8,641 nucleotides of DNA from JALZHR01 sp036389695 (GTDB lineage Bacteria; Acidobacteriota; Blastocatellia; Pyrinomonadales; Pyrinomonadaceae), in NCBI GenBank assembly GCA_036389695.1, contig DASVWG010000205.1, positions 1 to 8,641 of the forward strand. Reading direction: 5' to 3'. The stretch's first letter is position 1; the number at the start of each line of letters is the position of its first letter. A program made the translations under genes and the position numbers. The notes below the pieces were generated by a model. That model searched no databases, was not told the origin of the DNA, and saw nothing but the letters and a program-made list of their open reading frames with translations. Of this stretch, positions 1-7,309 are shown one piece after another.

Positions 1-42
1 TTTACGATTTACGATTCACGATTCACTATTTACGATTCACGA
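1..42. repeat. Heptamer tandem array, six phased TTYACGA units
   Basis: Six consecutive 7-bp units read TTTACGA, TTTACGA, TTCACGA, TTCACTA, TTTACGA, TTCACGA with no slippage, ending 4 bases before the acetyltransferase start codon. Bases 1-26 are identical to 631-656 in front of purA, so this is a dispersed repeat and not chance low complexity. The array runs to the window edge and may be longer. It probably is the right arm of a palindrome like the one at 585-659, with the left arm outside the window (inference). No ribosome binding site can be seen inside it. Confidence 0.9.
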
Positions 43-46
43 CGTA

Positions 47-598
47 ATGTTCGGCTATCAAATTGATGAAAATCTGAAACTGATTTTGCCTCTGCCGCAG
101 CACGCGGAAGAATTGACTGCCGTCGTGCGCGGGAATCTCGACCGTTTAAGCCCGTGGATGCCGTGGGCGAATGATAATTATTCGGTCGATTCGTCGCGCG
201 AATTTATCGGGCGGAATTTGAAAGATTTGGCGGAAAAGGGCAGCTTTGCGATGAGCGTCGTGCTGGACGGGAAAATCGTCGGGAATATGGGTTTTCATAA
301 TCTCGACCAGAACAATAAATCCGCGCATATCGGCTACTGGCTGGCGAGAGAAGCCGAAGGAAAAGGCTTGATGACGCGCTGCTGCCGCGTTTTGATTGAA
401 TATCTTTTTGACGAGCTGAAGCTGAACCGGATTCAGATAAACTGCAATGTGGAAAACTTAAAGAGCCGCGCGATTCCCGAACGTCTCGGATTCGAGCTCG
501 AAGGCATTCACCGGCAGGTCGAGTTTTTCGACAATCGTTTCGGCGATTGGGCGATTTACGCAATGCTAAAAGAAGAATGGAGGAATCGTGAATCGTGA
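47..598 (+). CDS. GNAT family N-acetyltransferase, RimJ/RimL-like
   Basis: This 183-residue protein has the length and layout of the RimJ/RimL (YdaF-like) branch of GNAT enzymes, which transfer acetyl from acetyl-CoA to an amine, often a protein N-terminus or a small molecule, in the cytoplasm. Visible features are the N-terminal family pattern with LSPWMPW at 34-40, a beta-strand pair around GKIVGNMGF (75-83), the acetyl-CoA pyrophosphate loop AEGKG near 103-107 followed by a helix, and the C-terminal NxExxKSRxIPERLGFELEG block (about 134-153). The ATG at 47 is chosen because the family's N-terminal pattern begins right there. No Shine-Dalgarno sequence precedes it, only the heptamer array. 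The last four codons and the TGA stop lie in the heptamer palindrome at 585-659, so the C-terminal NRES was probably contributed by the repeat. The substrate cannot be told from sequence. A shared transcript with purA, 65 bp downstream, is possible. Confidence 0.88.
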   Translation: MFGYQIDENLKLILPLPQHAEELTAVVRGNLDRLSPWMPWANDNYSVDSSREFIGRNLKDLAEKGSFAMSVVLDGKIVGNMGFHNLDQNNKSAHIGYWLAREAEGKGLMTRCCRVLIEYLFDELKLNRIQINCNVENLKSRAIPERLGFELEGIHRQVEFFDNRFGDWAIYAMLKEEWRNRES

Positions 599-659
599 AG
601 CGTAAATCGTGAATAGAAAACCAGAAACTATTTACGATTTACGATTCACGATTCACGCG
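585..659. repeat. Heptamer-repeat palindrome between acetyltransferase gene and purA
   Basis: Left arm 585-616 and right arm 628-659 are inverted copies, matching at 28 of 32 positions by my count, around an 11-base loop (617-627). The right arm is built of TTYACGA units and the left arm of the reverse complement, TCGTRAA. The right arm shares 26 identical bases with the array at 1-26. The left arm overlaps the end of the acetyltransferase gene and provides its TGA stop; the right arm ends 4 bases before the purA start. RNA from here could fold into a long hairpin, but no T-run follows, so it is not a standard intrinsic terminator. Confidence 0.88.
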
Positions 660-663
660 TTTT

Positions 664-1977
664 ATGATTATAGTTATCATCGGCGCGCAATGGGGCGACG
701 AGGGAAAAGGAAAAGTTGTCGATTTGCTGGCTGACCGCTTCGACATCGTGGCGCGTTATCAGGGCGGGCATAATGCCGGGCATTCGGTTTATGTCGGCGA
801 GAAAGCGTTTGTTTTGCGGCTTTTGCCTTCGGGAATTATTCACGAAGACTCGACCTGCGTGCTCGGCAACGGGATGGTTATCGACCCGAAAGCGTTTTTC
901 GAGGAAGTCGACCAGATGGCGGAGCAGGGAATTTCGATTACGCCGGAAAGATTGAAGGTTTCGAGCCGCGCTCACCTGATAATGCCTTATCATCGCGCGC
1001 TCGACCACACTTCGGAAGAACGCCTGGGCAATGAGAAAATCGGCACGACTCTAAGAGGCATCGGTCCCGCTTACGAAGACAAAGCCGGACGGCGCGGCAT
1101 TCGCGTCTCGGACGCGCTTTCGCCCGAAGTTCTGCGCATGCGAATCGAGCGCAATCTGGAAGAAGCCAATCGAATTATCGTGCTTTACGGTCAGCCGCCG
1201 CTTTACGCCGACCAGATTTTCAATGAAATATCGCCTTTGATTGACCGCCTGCGACCGTTTGTCGCCGAGACTTCGCATTTTCTTGCCGAAGCGCGGCAAG
1301 CGAAGAAAAAAATCCTGCTCGAAGGCGCGCAGGCGACGCTGCTGGACGTCGACCACGGAACTTATCCTTATGTGACGTCGTCGAATCCGACGGCGGGCGG
1401 CGCGTCGGTCGGCGCAGGCATTCCGCCGCATCACATCACGGGCGTGCTGGGAATCGTCCGCACTTACGCGACGCGCGTCGGCGAAGGTCCGTTTCCGACC
1501 GAGATGATGGACGAAGAGGAAACGGTCGCCAATCTGATTCGCCAGCGCGGCAACGAATACGGCTCGGTGACGAAACGCCCGCGTCGCTGCGGCTGGTTTG
1601 ACGCGGTCGCGACGCGTTACGCCGCGGAGCTGAACGGCTTCGATTCGGTGGCTTTGACCAAATTGGACGTGCTGGACGCGCTGGAGGAAATCAAGGTTTG
1701 CGTCGGTTACGAAATCAACGGCGAAAGAATCGACACGTTTCCGGCTGTCTCGCACGATTTGCGGCTGATAAAACCGATTTACGAAACGCTCGCGGGCTGG
1801 CAAAGCGAAACGCTCGGCATTACGAAAATCGAGGATTTGCCCGCCAAAGCGCGCGAATACGTCGAGTTTCTGTCAAAATCAATCGGCGTCGAAATCGGCT
1901 TAATCTCGACCGGACCCGAACGCGACCAGACGATAATTTTGCAGGATTCGGTGATGGAAAGCTGGTTTAAAAGCTGA
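664..1977 (+). CDS. purA: Adenylosuccinate synthetase PurA
   Basis: PurA condenses IMP with aspartate using GTP to form adenylosuccinate, the first committed step of AMP synthesis, in the cytoplasm. At 437 residues it is full length. Family motifs are present in order: the GAQWGDEGKGK P-loop (7-17) with catalytic Asp12; GGHNAGH (34-40) with catalytic His40; GTTLRGIGPAYEDK (127-140) of the IMP site; LLEGAQATLLDVDHGTYPYVTSSN (218-241); the aspartate-loop block with RPRRCGWFD (305-313); the guanine-binding TKLD (332-335); and the C-terminal STGPERDQTI (415-424). The start fits the family N-terminus, which begins a few residues before the P-loop. One oddity is Lys304 where the family has Gly in the TGR aspartate-loop motif. 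There is no Shine-Dalgarno sequence; the leader is repeat DNA. The TGA stop at 1975-1977 forms the first unit of the 8-bp repeat that follows. The neighbours are not purine genes. Confidence 0.98.
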   Translation: MIIVIIGAQWGDEGKGKVVDLLADRFDIVARYQGGHNAGHSVYVGEKAFVLRLLPSGIIHEDSTCVLGNGMVIDPKAFFEEVDQMAEQGISITPERLKVSSRAHLIMPYHRALDHTSEERLGNEKIGTTLRGIGPAYEDKAGRRGIRVSDALSPEVLRMRIERNLEEANRIIVLYGQPPLYADQIFNEISPLIDRLRPFVAETSHFLAEARQAKKKILLEGAQATLLDVDHGTYPYVTSSNPTAGGASVGAGIPPHHITGVLGIVRTYATRVGEGPFPTEMMDEEETVANLIRQRGNEYGSVTKRPRRCGWFDAVATRYAAELNGFDSVALTKLDVLDALEEIKVCVGYEINGERIDTFPAVSHDLRLIKPIYETLAGWQSETLGITKIEDLPAKAREYVEFLSKSIGVEIGLISTGPERDQTIILQDSVMESWFKS

Positions 1978-2062
1978 AAGTGAAAAAGTGAAAAAGTGAA
2001 AAAGTGAAAAGTGAAAAAGCATTGTGGTTTCGCGGCTGCAAAACTTTTTCACTTTTCACTTT
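1975..2062. repeat. Octamer-repeat palindrome after purA
   Basis: Beginning at the purA stop codon, units of TGAAAAAG (8 bp) repeat: a short TGAAAG at 1975-1980, three exact octamers (1981-2004), a 7-bp variant (2005-2011) and another octamer (2012-2019). After a 24-base spacer (2020-2043) the inverse follows: 2044-2062 is an exact 19-bp reverse complement of 2001-2019. The design, a tandem array plus its inverted copy with the stop codon of the upstream gene inside the first unit, matches the heptamer palindrome at 585-659, but the unit sequence differs. There is no T-run after the stem, so any role in ending transcription is uncertain. Confidence 0.88.
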
Positions 2063-2109
2063 AACGGCGTAACCTTTTATAAAATCACCTTTTAGACGTT
2101 TAAGTATAA

Positions 2110-2138
2110 TTGCGTTTTCCTCAATAAACTTTTATACT
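2110..2138 (+). promoter_or_regulatory. Possible sigma-70-type promoter for the repeat protein gene
   Basis: TTGCGT (2110-2115) and TATACT (2133-2138) are 17 bp apart, which fits a housekeeping promoter with a weak -35 box and a good -10 box, about 60 bp ahead of the start at 2200. A separate TATAAT at 2105-2110 is an alternative -10 box but lacks a convincing -35 partner. The region is clearly richer in A and T than the flanking genes. Confidence 0.35.
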
Positions 2139-2186
2139 CTGGCAGAATAATCAAAGTCCATCCTTATTTTTCATAACCGCCCATCC

Positions 2187-2191
2187 AGGAG
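2187..2191 (+). promoter_or_regulatory. Shine-Dalgarno site AGGAG for the gene at 2200
   Basis: AGGAG lies 8 bases before the ATG at 2200. It is the only strong ribosome binding site seen for any of the five genes, and it supports both this start and the predicted signal peptide. Confidence 0.8.
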
Positions 2192-2199
2192 AAAATTTT

Positions 2200-5100
2200 A
2201 TGCATTCGAAGGCGAAGATAAGGCGAGAGTTCGTTCAATCGCTGGTTTCATTGTGTTTTTTGTTAATGATTGCCGGAATCGCGGCGGCGCAGATTCCGGT
2301 CGTTGACGCGGCGTTTAATCCGACGTTGACCAAGGAAAGCACCTTTCTTGCCGACGCCGGCGCGACCGGCAAAATAATTATTCAGCCGGACGGCAAAATG
2401 ATTATGTCGGCGGTTTACTCGCAGGTCGACAACACTTCGATACGTTATCTTTTTCGCCTCAACCCGGACGGCTCGTTCGACAATACCTTTAACTGTCCGC
2501 TCTGCCCGCCGGCGACGCCGTTTTTGCAGCCGGACGGAAAGCTTTTGTTTGTCGTCGAAGCGCAGGGCGCACCGAACGGCGTTTCGTATCTGAAATTAAT
2601 TCGCTTTAATTCCGACGGCAGCCTCGACGCGGAGATTCCGACGGCATTAAACAGAGGTTTCGGCAGCATCAGCATCACCGGCACAATCTGGGCGGTTCTG
2701 CCAGACGGAAAAGTTTATCTGGAATCGGACATTTTCCATCAGTTCGGCGGTCCGCATTCGCTGCATCGACTGAACCCTGACGGCACGCTCGACCCGACGT
2801 TTAACCCGATTAGCGTCAGCGGCAGATTCTACGATGCGGTACTCGATTTTGTCCTTTTGCCCGACGGAAAATTTTATCGTCTCGACGGCAGCAGCAGTAC
2901 AGCGCAAGGCGGCAGCATTTACCGGCATAACGCGGACGGGACGCAGGACCAGACGTTTGAAAGACCGTCTCTCGTCTGCAACTGCGCTCCTTTCGGCGTC
3001 CCGCGTCCTTATACGGTTGCCGTGCAGCCGGACGGAAAAATCCTGATGGGCGGCGCTTTCTCCAGTGTTAACGGGGTTGCGCGGAGCGACTTTGTCCGGC
3101 TGCATCCTGCCGGTAATGTGGATTTGGATTTCAACCCGCCTCCGCTTTCTGTCGCGCAGATTAAAGTGCTGCCCAACAACAAGATTCTCGTGCGCGGCTC
3201 TTTTGGCGTTTCGAGCTTAATGCGGCTCAAACCGGACGGCGCGATAGACAATACTTTTACTGCGCCCACCAACATATTTTTCTTCCATTTTAATGTCGAC
3301 AGCCTCGGCAGAATCGTGTTTTTCGGAAGGTTTGACAACCAGAAATACAAATTCGGACGACTGAATCCGGACGGCACTCCTGAAACCGACTTCGGCTTAC
3401 CGGCGACGAAAGGCTCGGTTTCGCTGCTGTCGCGACAACCAAACGGCAAAATTATCGTCGCGGGCGAGTTTGATAAAATAAACGGAATTATCCGCAATAA
3501 AATTGCGCGGCTCAATGCGGACGGCAGCGTCGATACCAGCTTTAACCCGCTCGGCGGATTTGACGTTGCGCCATCGGTCGTGGTGACACAGGCGGACGAC
3601 AAGCTTCTGGTCGGCGGCAATTTTACCACTTTCGACGGCACGCCGAGGATGAATCTGATTCGTCTTAATCAGGACGGCACGCGCGACGCGGCGTTTAATC
3701 TAATCGCTGACGGAGCGGTTCATGCCATTGCCCTTCAGCCGGACGGTAAGATTATTATCGGCGGCACTTTCTCCAGCATCAACGATATTAATCACAATCG
3801 TCTGGCGCGTTTGAATGCGGACGGCAGCGTTGACGCGCCGTTCAACCCGATTATTAACGGCGCGGTGATTTACGCGGTTATTGTCGAAAGCGACGGAAAA
3901 ATCGTCATCGGCGGCTCGTTCTCCGGCATTAACGGCTTCCAGCGCACAAATCTGGCGCGGCTGAATGCGGACGGCAACGTCGATACGACGTTTAATGCGG
4001 TCAACACCAACGAGGTCTATAAACTTATCAGACAGCCCGACGGGAAATACCTGCATATCAGCAACGGCGGCGGCATCAGCCGGAACAATAACAACGGCAC
4101 TATCGATTCGACGTTTCAAGCGCCGCCCTTTAGGTCAAGCACCGGCACGATGCGGCTTAACGACATCGCTTTGCATCCGGACGGAACGATTTTTGTCGGC
4201 GGGTTATTTGCGACGGTCGGCGATTTCACGCGCAATAACATCGTGCGGCTTTTGTCGAACGGCGCGCTCGACCAGTATCACCTGTTGACGGGCGCGAATG
4301 CCGAAGTCAAAGCGGTTCTCGCTCAACCGGACGGCAAAACGGTCGTCGGCGGGCTGTTTACCACTATCGAAAACGCGCAGCGCGCCGGAATCGCGCGGCT
4401 CAACAGTATTCCGCTTTTGATTAATCCGCCCGATTTCGATTTTAACGGCGACGGATTAGCCGACCTCGCGGTTTTTCGTCCTTCGACCGGCTCATGGTAT
4501 ATCGCCCGACCGACCGGCGTGCCGTCGCAGAATTTTGACACGACGCAGTTCGGCGCCAGCGGCGACTTAATCGTTCCGGCAGATTATGACGGCGACGGCA
4601 GAACCGATATGGTGGTCTTTCGTCCGGCTGACGGCGCCTGGTATCTGCTGCAATCGACCGCCGGTTTCCGACCGGTCGCGTTCGGGCAGAACGGCGATAT
4701 TCCCGTGCCCGGCGATTACGACGGCGACGGCAAAGCTAATTTAGCCGTTTTTCGTCCTTCGACCGGCTCGTGGTATATTGCTCGCCCGACGGGAATTCCT
4801 TCGCAGAATTTCATTTCCGTTCCGTTCGGCATCAGCACCGACGTTCCGGTCAGAGGCGATTACGACGGCGACGGCAAAACGGACGTCGCGGTCTTCCGAC
4901 CGAGTGACGGCAACTGGTATCGCATCAATAGCTCGACCAACCAGTTTGTCGGCTTCCACTTCGGCGTCTCCGAGGACAAACCCGTTCCGGCAGACTACGA
5001 CGGCGACGGAAAAACCGACATCGCCGTCTTTCGCCCGTCTGACGGCGTCTGGTATCGCATCAACAGCGGCGCGGACACTTTCACCGCGACGCAGTTCGGC

Positions 5101-5277
5101 ATCGGCATCGACCGACCCGTTCCGGCGGATTACGACGGCGACGGCAAAGCCGATTTGGGCGTTTTCCGTCCAACCGAAGGCAACTGGTATCTGCTCAAGA
5201 GCACGAGCGGATTTTCAGCCGCGCAATTCGGTACAAACGGCGATTTGCCCGCTCCGAATGCTTTCGTGCGCCATTAA
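2200..5277 (+). CDS. Secreted delta-60 repeat / FG-GAP (VCBS-like) protein
   Basis: This 1025-residue exported protein has a Sec signal peptide: basic KAKIRR, a hydrophobic stretch at about 14-29, and an AAA|Q cleavage site after residue 30. Residues from about 45 to 735 hold some thirteen delta-60 repeats, recognised by RLNxDGSxDxxFN alternating with QPDGKIxxGGxFxxxN, a pattern expected to form beta-propeller-like folds. From 745 on come six FG-GAP-like units, each opening with a calcium-type DxDGDG motif (D745, 795, 839, 887, 932, 977; the first is the variant DFNGDG) and continuing VFRPxxGxWY. There is no transmembrane anchor or sorting tail at the C-terminus (ends NAFVRH). The protein is probably a surface or extracellular structural or adhesion protein; no catalytic site is recognised and the function is unknown. 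Cysteines cluster as CPLC and CNC in the first third. It looks like a single-gene transcript, with its own promoter candidate and terminator. Confidence 0.93.
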   Translation: MHSKAKIRREFVQSLVSLCFLLMIAGIAAAQIPVVDAAFNPTLTKESTFLADAGATGKIIIQPDGKMIMSAVYSQVDNTSIRYLFRLNPDGSFDNTFNCPLCPPATPFLQPDGKLLFVVEAQGAPNGVSYLKLIRFNSDGSLDAEIPTALNRGFGSISITGTIWAVLPDGKVYLESDIFHQFGGPHSLHRLNPDGTLDPTFNPISVSGRFYDAVLDFVLLPDGKFYRLDGSSSTAQGGSIYRHNADGTQDQTFERPSLVCNCAPFGVPRPYTVAVQPDGKILMGGAFSSVNGVARSDFVRLHPAGNVDLDFNPPPLSVAQIKVLPNNKILVRGSFGVSSLMRLKPDGAIDNTFTAPTNIFFFHFNVDSLGRIVFFGRFDNQKYKFGRLNPDGTPETDFGLPATKGSVSLLSRQPNGKIIVAGEFDKINGIIRNKIARLNADGSVDTSFNPLGGFDVAPSVVVTQADDKLLVGGNFTTFDGTPRMNLIRLNQDGTRDAAFNLIADGAVHAIALQPDGKIIIGGTFSSINDINHNRLARLNADGSVDAPFNPIINGAVIYAVIVESDGKIVIGGSFSGINGFQRTNLARLNADGNVDTTFNAVNTNEVYKLIRQPDGKYLHISNGGGISRNNNNGTIDSTFQAPPFRSSTGTMRLNDIALHPDGTIFVGGLFATVGDFTRNNIVRLLSNGALDQYHLLTGANAEVKAVLAQPDGKTVVGGLFTTIENAQRAGIARLNSIPLLINPPDFDFNGDGLADLAVFRPSTGSWYIARPTGVPSQNFDTTQFGASGDLIVPADYDGDGRTDMVVFRPADGAWYLLQSTAGFRPVAFGQNGDIPVPGDYDGDGKANLAVFRPSTGSWYIARPTGIPSQNFISVPFGISTDVPVRGDYDGDGKTDVAVFRPSDGNWYRINSSTNQFVGFHFGVSEDKPVPADYDGDGKTDIAVFRPSDGVWYRINSGADTFTATQFGIGIDRPVPADYDGDGKADLGVFRPTEGNWYLLKSTSGFSAAQFGTNGDLPAPNAFVRH
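4471..4812 (+). repeat. Near-duplicate FG-GAP units 1 and 3 inside the gene at 2200
   Basis: Bases 4471-4536 and 4747-4812 encode almost the same 22 residues (VFRPSTGSWYIARPTG, then V or I, then PSQNF). The first 23 bases of each are identical. Unit 2, which lies between them, resembles unit 6 instead, and units 4 and 5 resemble each other, so the array appears to have grown by duplication or recombination of modules. Confidence 0.75.
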
Positions 5278-5301
5278 AGCCGGTCAAACGGCGAGCAATG
5301 G

Positions 5302-5331
5302 AAAAGGGCGATTTTACTTCGCCCTTTTTTT
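5302..5331 (+). terminator. Intrinsic terminator after the repeat protein gene
   Basis: AAAAGGGCGA (5302-5311) pairs perfectly with TCGCCCTTTT (5319-5328) around a 7-base loop, and the T-run continues to 5331. It lies 25 bases after the stop codon. This is a canonical Rho-independent terminator and separates the repeat protein gene from the redox operon. Confidence 0.9.
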
Positions 5332-5389
5332 ATTGAAACAGATGCTGGGTTGATAAGGATTGGGACTGTCCCGGTTCGTGCTGCATATA

Positions 5390-5533
5390 ACCACGTCGTT
5401 TACGGCGTGGTCTAAAGAGACGAATCGAAAATAGGGCGTTTCAACGTCCCTTTTCTGCGGCTTTAGCAAAACAAGGACGTTGAAACGCCCTTTAATTGTT
5501 TGGTCTTTCAAACCACGTCGTAAACGACGTGGC
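5390..5533. repeat. Composite element of three palindromes (MITE/REP-like)
   Basis: Palindrome 1 (5390-5411) has 10-bp arms with one G-T type mismatch around two bases. Palindrome 2 is an exact 17-bp inverted repeat, AGGGCGTTTCAACGTCC at 5433-5449 and its complement at 5475-5491, with a 25-base loop. Palindrome 3 (5513-5532) is a perfect 9-bp arm palindrome around AA. Palindromes 1 and 3 are related (about 20 of 22 bases after inversion), so they can also pair with each other and enclose palindrome 2. A short GGGACTGTCCC palindrome at 5362-5372 may belong to the same unit. No open reading frame of note lies inside. It looks like a small non-autonomous mobile or REP-type element; that is inference, since only one copy is in view. 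Confidence 0.8.
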
Positions 5534-5722
5534 TATTTTATATTTCCAACAACATTAAATTCGTACAAGACATTTATTTTAGTTTTTCTATCCGCAACAT
5601 CTTCATTCCATTCAGCATTCTCTCTAATTTAGTTTATTATAGTTTCACAGAGTTTCGCTTATTTCTTCGCCTTTGCGTTCAAAAAGTGTGCGGAAACACC
5701 CGTTGGGAATAAAAGACTTAAT
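5534..5722 (+). other. AT-rich leader upstream of the redox operon
   Basis: This stretch has no credible gene and is much richer in A and T than its surroundings. A possible -10 box TATTAT lies at 5635-5640, but no good -35 box is at the right distance, so the promoter is only a guess. From 5646 the sequence has a degenerate CACAGAGTTTCGC and TTCGCCTTTGCG flavour that might be another worn repeat. The only Shine-Dalgarno-like bases, GGGA at 5705-5708, are 14 bases from the start at 5723, farther than usual. Confidence 0.4.
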
Positions 5723-7303
5723 ATGAATTACGGTTTTATCATCGACAACCGCAAGTGTATTGGTTGTCATGCCTGCACGGTAGCGTGTAAAGCGGAACAC
5801 GAAGTTCCGGTCGGCGTCAATCGAACGTGGGTCAAGTATATCGAAAAGGGAACTTTTCCCGACACGCGAAGGCTTTTTTCGGTGATGCGCTGCAATCACT
5901 GCGCCGACGCGCCGTGCGTCGAAATCTGTCCGGTGACGGCGCTTTTCACCCGCGCGGACGGCATCGTCGATTTCGACAGCCGCCGCTGCATCGGCTGCAA
6001 AGCCTGCACGCAAGCCTGCCCGTACGACGCGCTCTATATGCACCCGGACGAACACACGGCGGCGAAATGCAATTACTGCTCGCATCGCACGGACATCGGC
6101 TTGGAGCCAGCCTGCGTCAACGTCTGTCCCGAACACGCCATCATTTCCGGCGATATGGACAATCCTCTGACCGAGATTTCGCAACTGCTCGCCCGCGAAG
6201 CAGTTTCAGTAAGAAAACCGGAAAAAGGAACGAAGCCGAAGCTTTTCTACATCGACGGCGACACCGCGTCCTTGAAACCGACCGAGGCGAATCCCGACAC
6301 CGATTATATGTGGTCGAGCCAATCGTCCGGCGTCGGTCATTACGCCAAATTTGCCGAAGAACGCATCAAAACCAACGCCGACAAAACCGTGCCGCAAAAT
6401 TTGGTTCAAATCCAGCCGCGCGGAAAATTCAAATCCGCCTCGGAAAAACCGCGCCGCGTATACGACGCGCCCGGCAAAGGCGTCCTCTGGGGCTGGGAAG
6501 TTTCCGCCTACATTCTGACCAAAGCCATCGCCGCCGGAGCGTTTTTAATCCCGATTGCAGGCGGCTATTTTATGGAAATTCCCGAAACGCTCAAACAAAT
6601 CGGCGCAATCGCGGCATTTATTTTCTTAGCAATCACCGGCGTTTTGTTGATTATGGATTTAGGTCGCCCCGACCGTTTCCTGAATGTTCTTTTCCGACCG
6701 CAATTCAAATCGTGGCTCTCGCGCGGCGCATACATCATCACCGCTTACGGCGGAATTTTAACGCTCTGGCTGCTGGCTTCATTCTTAGGCTTTGAAAATT
6801 TATTAAAGTTTATCGAGCCTTTCGGAATCGTTTTCGCCCTGCTTTCGGCGATTTACACCGCGTTTCTCTTCGCCCAGGCAAAAGGACGCGACTTCTGGCA
6901 AAGCCCGATGCTCGGACTGCATATGCTCATCCACTCGCTAATGGCTGGCTTGGCGGTCTTTCTGCTGACAAATTTATTCGTCAAAACGAGCGACGGTTTT
7001 ATAATGGCTTTGACGTTTTCGACAATCATTACACTAATTTTTCACCTGATAACTTTAGCCATCGAGCTGACGACCACGCACACGACCGACGACGCGCACG
7101 CGACCGTAAAAATGATTACAAGCGGCGAATTCAGCCGCGCCTTCTGGTTCGGAATGATTCTGGTCGGCAACGTTCTGCCGCTGCTGTTAATGTTCGCCGG
7201 ACAAATCTGGGCGTTCGCTTTAGCCGGAGTTTTGATTTTGACAGGCTTGTATTTCGCCCAGCATATCTGGGTAAAAGCGCCGCAAAGAATTCCTTTAAGT
7301 TAG
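5723..7303 (+). CDS. 4Fe-4S ferredoxin fused to NrfD/PsrC-type membrane anchor
   Basis: This 526-residue protein joins two subunits that are usually separate in complex iron-sulfur molybdoenzymes. Residues 1-140 are a DmsB/NrfC-like electron-transfer domain with sixteen cysteines in four clusters: C12/15/18/22, C57/60/65/69, C89/92/95/99 and C116/119/131/135, enough for four [4Fe-4S] centres. A hydrophilic linker (about 141-255) leads to an NrfD domain with about eight membrane helices (roughly 260-281, 291-311, 335-355, 366-386, 397-419, 427-449, 474-494, 496-516), including the family motif MDLGRPDRF (311-319). It should pass electrons between the molybdenum subunit encoded 6 bp downstream and membrane quinone. 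There is no signal peptide or Tat motif at the N-terminus, so the FeS domain probably stays in the cytoplasm. Which way electrons flow, and for which substrate, is not shown. The ATG at 5723 directly precedes the first cluster motif, as expected. Confidence 0.93.
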   Translation: MNYGFIIDNRKCIGCHACTVACKAEHEVPVGVNRTWVKYIEKGTFPDTRRLFSVMRCNHCADAPCVEICPVTALFTRADGIVDFDSRRCIGCKACTQACPYDALYMHPDEHTAAKCNYCSHRTDIGLEPACVNVCPEHAIISGDMDNPLTEISQLLAREAVSVRKPEKGTKPKLFYIDGDTASLKPTEANPDTDYMWSSQSSGVGHYAKFAEERIKTNADKTVPQNLVQIQPRGKFKSASEKPRRVYDAPGKGVLWGWEVSAYILTKAIAAGAFLIPIAGGYFMEIPETLKQIGAIAAFIFLAITGVLLIMDLGRPDRFLNVLFRPQFKSWLSRGAYIITAYGGILTLWLLASFLGFENLLKFIEPFGIVFALLSAIYTAFLFAQAKGRDFWQSPMLGLHMLIHSLMAGLAVFLLTNLFVKTSDGFIMALTFSTIITLIFHLITLAIELTTTHTTDDAHATVKMITSGEFSRAFWFGMILVGNVLPLLLMFAGQIWAFALAGVLILTGLYFAQHIWVKAPQRIPLS

Positions 7304-7309
7304 AAATTT

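Noticed and set aside
1..659. CRISPR array as an explanation of the repeated TTYACGA sequence
   Set aside because: Units are 7 bp, directly adjacent and without spacers, and no cas genes are present.
1051..1803. Long open frame on the minus strand across purA (250 codons)
   Set aside because: It lies entirely within a well-conserved purA, its arginine-rich translation matches no known family, and it has no leader; it is a shadow of codon bias.
2001..2062. Intrinsic terminator for purA
   Set aside because: The stem is long but AT-rich with T-runs inside the stem and none following it; it may still affect transcription but is not a canonical terminator.
3009..3641. Minus-strand open frame (210 codons) inside the delta-60 gene
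   Set aside because: It repeats with the delta-60 units of the opposite strand and has no motif of its own; a shadow.
5646..5694. Possible degenerate repeat with CACAGAG and TTTGCG elements
   Set aside because: It resembles repeats I associate with similar genomes, but only one worn copy is in view and no internal symmetry supports it.
5827..6795. Plus-strand open frame (322 codons) overlapping the FeS-NrfD gene in another frame
   Set aside because: The translation is arginine- and histidine-rich with no recognisable domain, while the overlapped frame has intact cysteine clusters and membrane helices.
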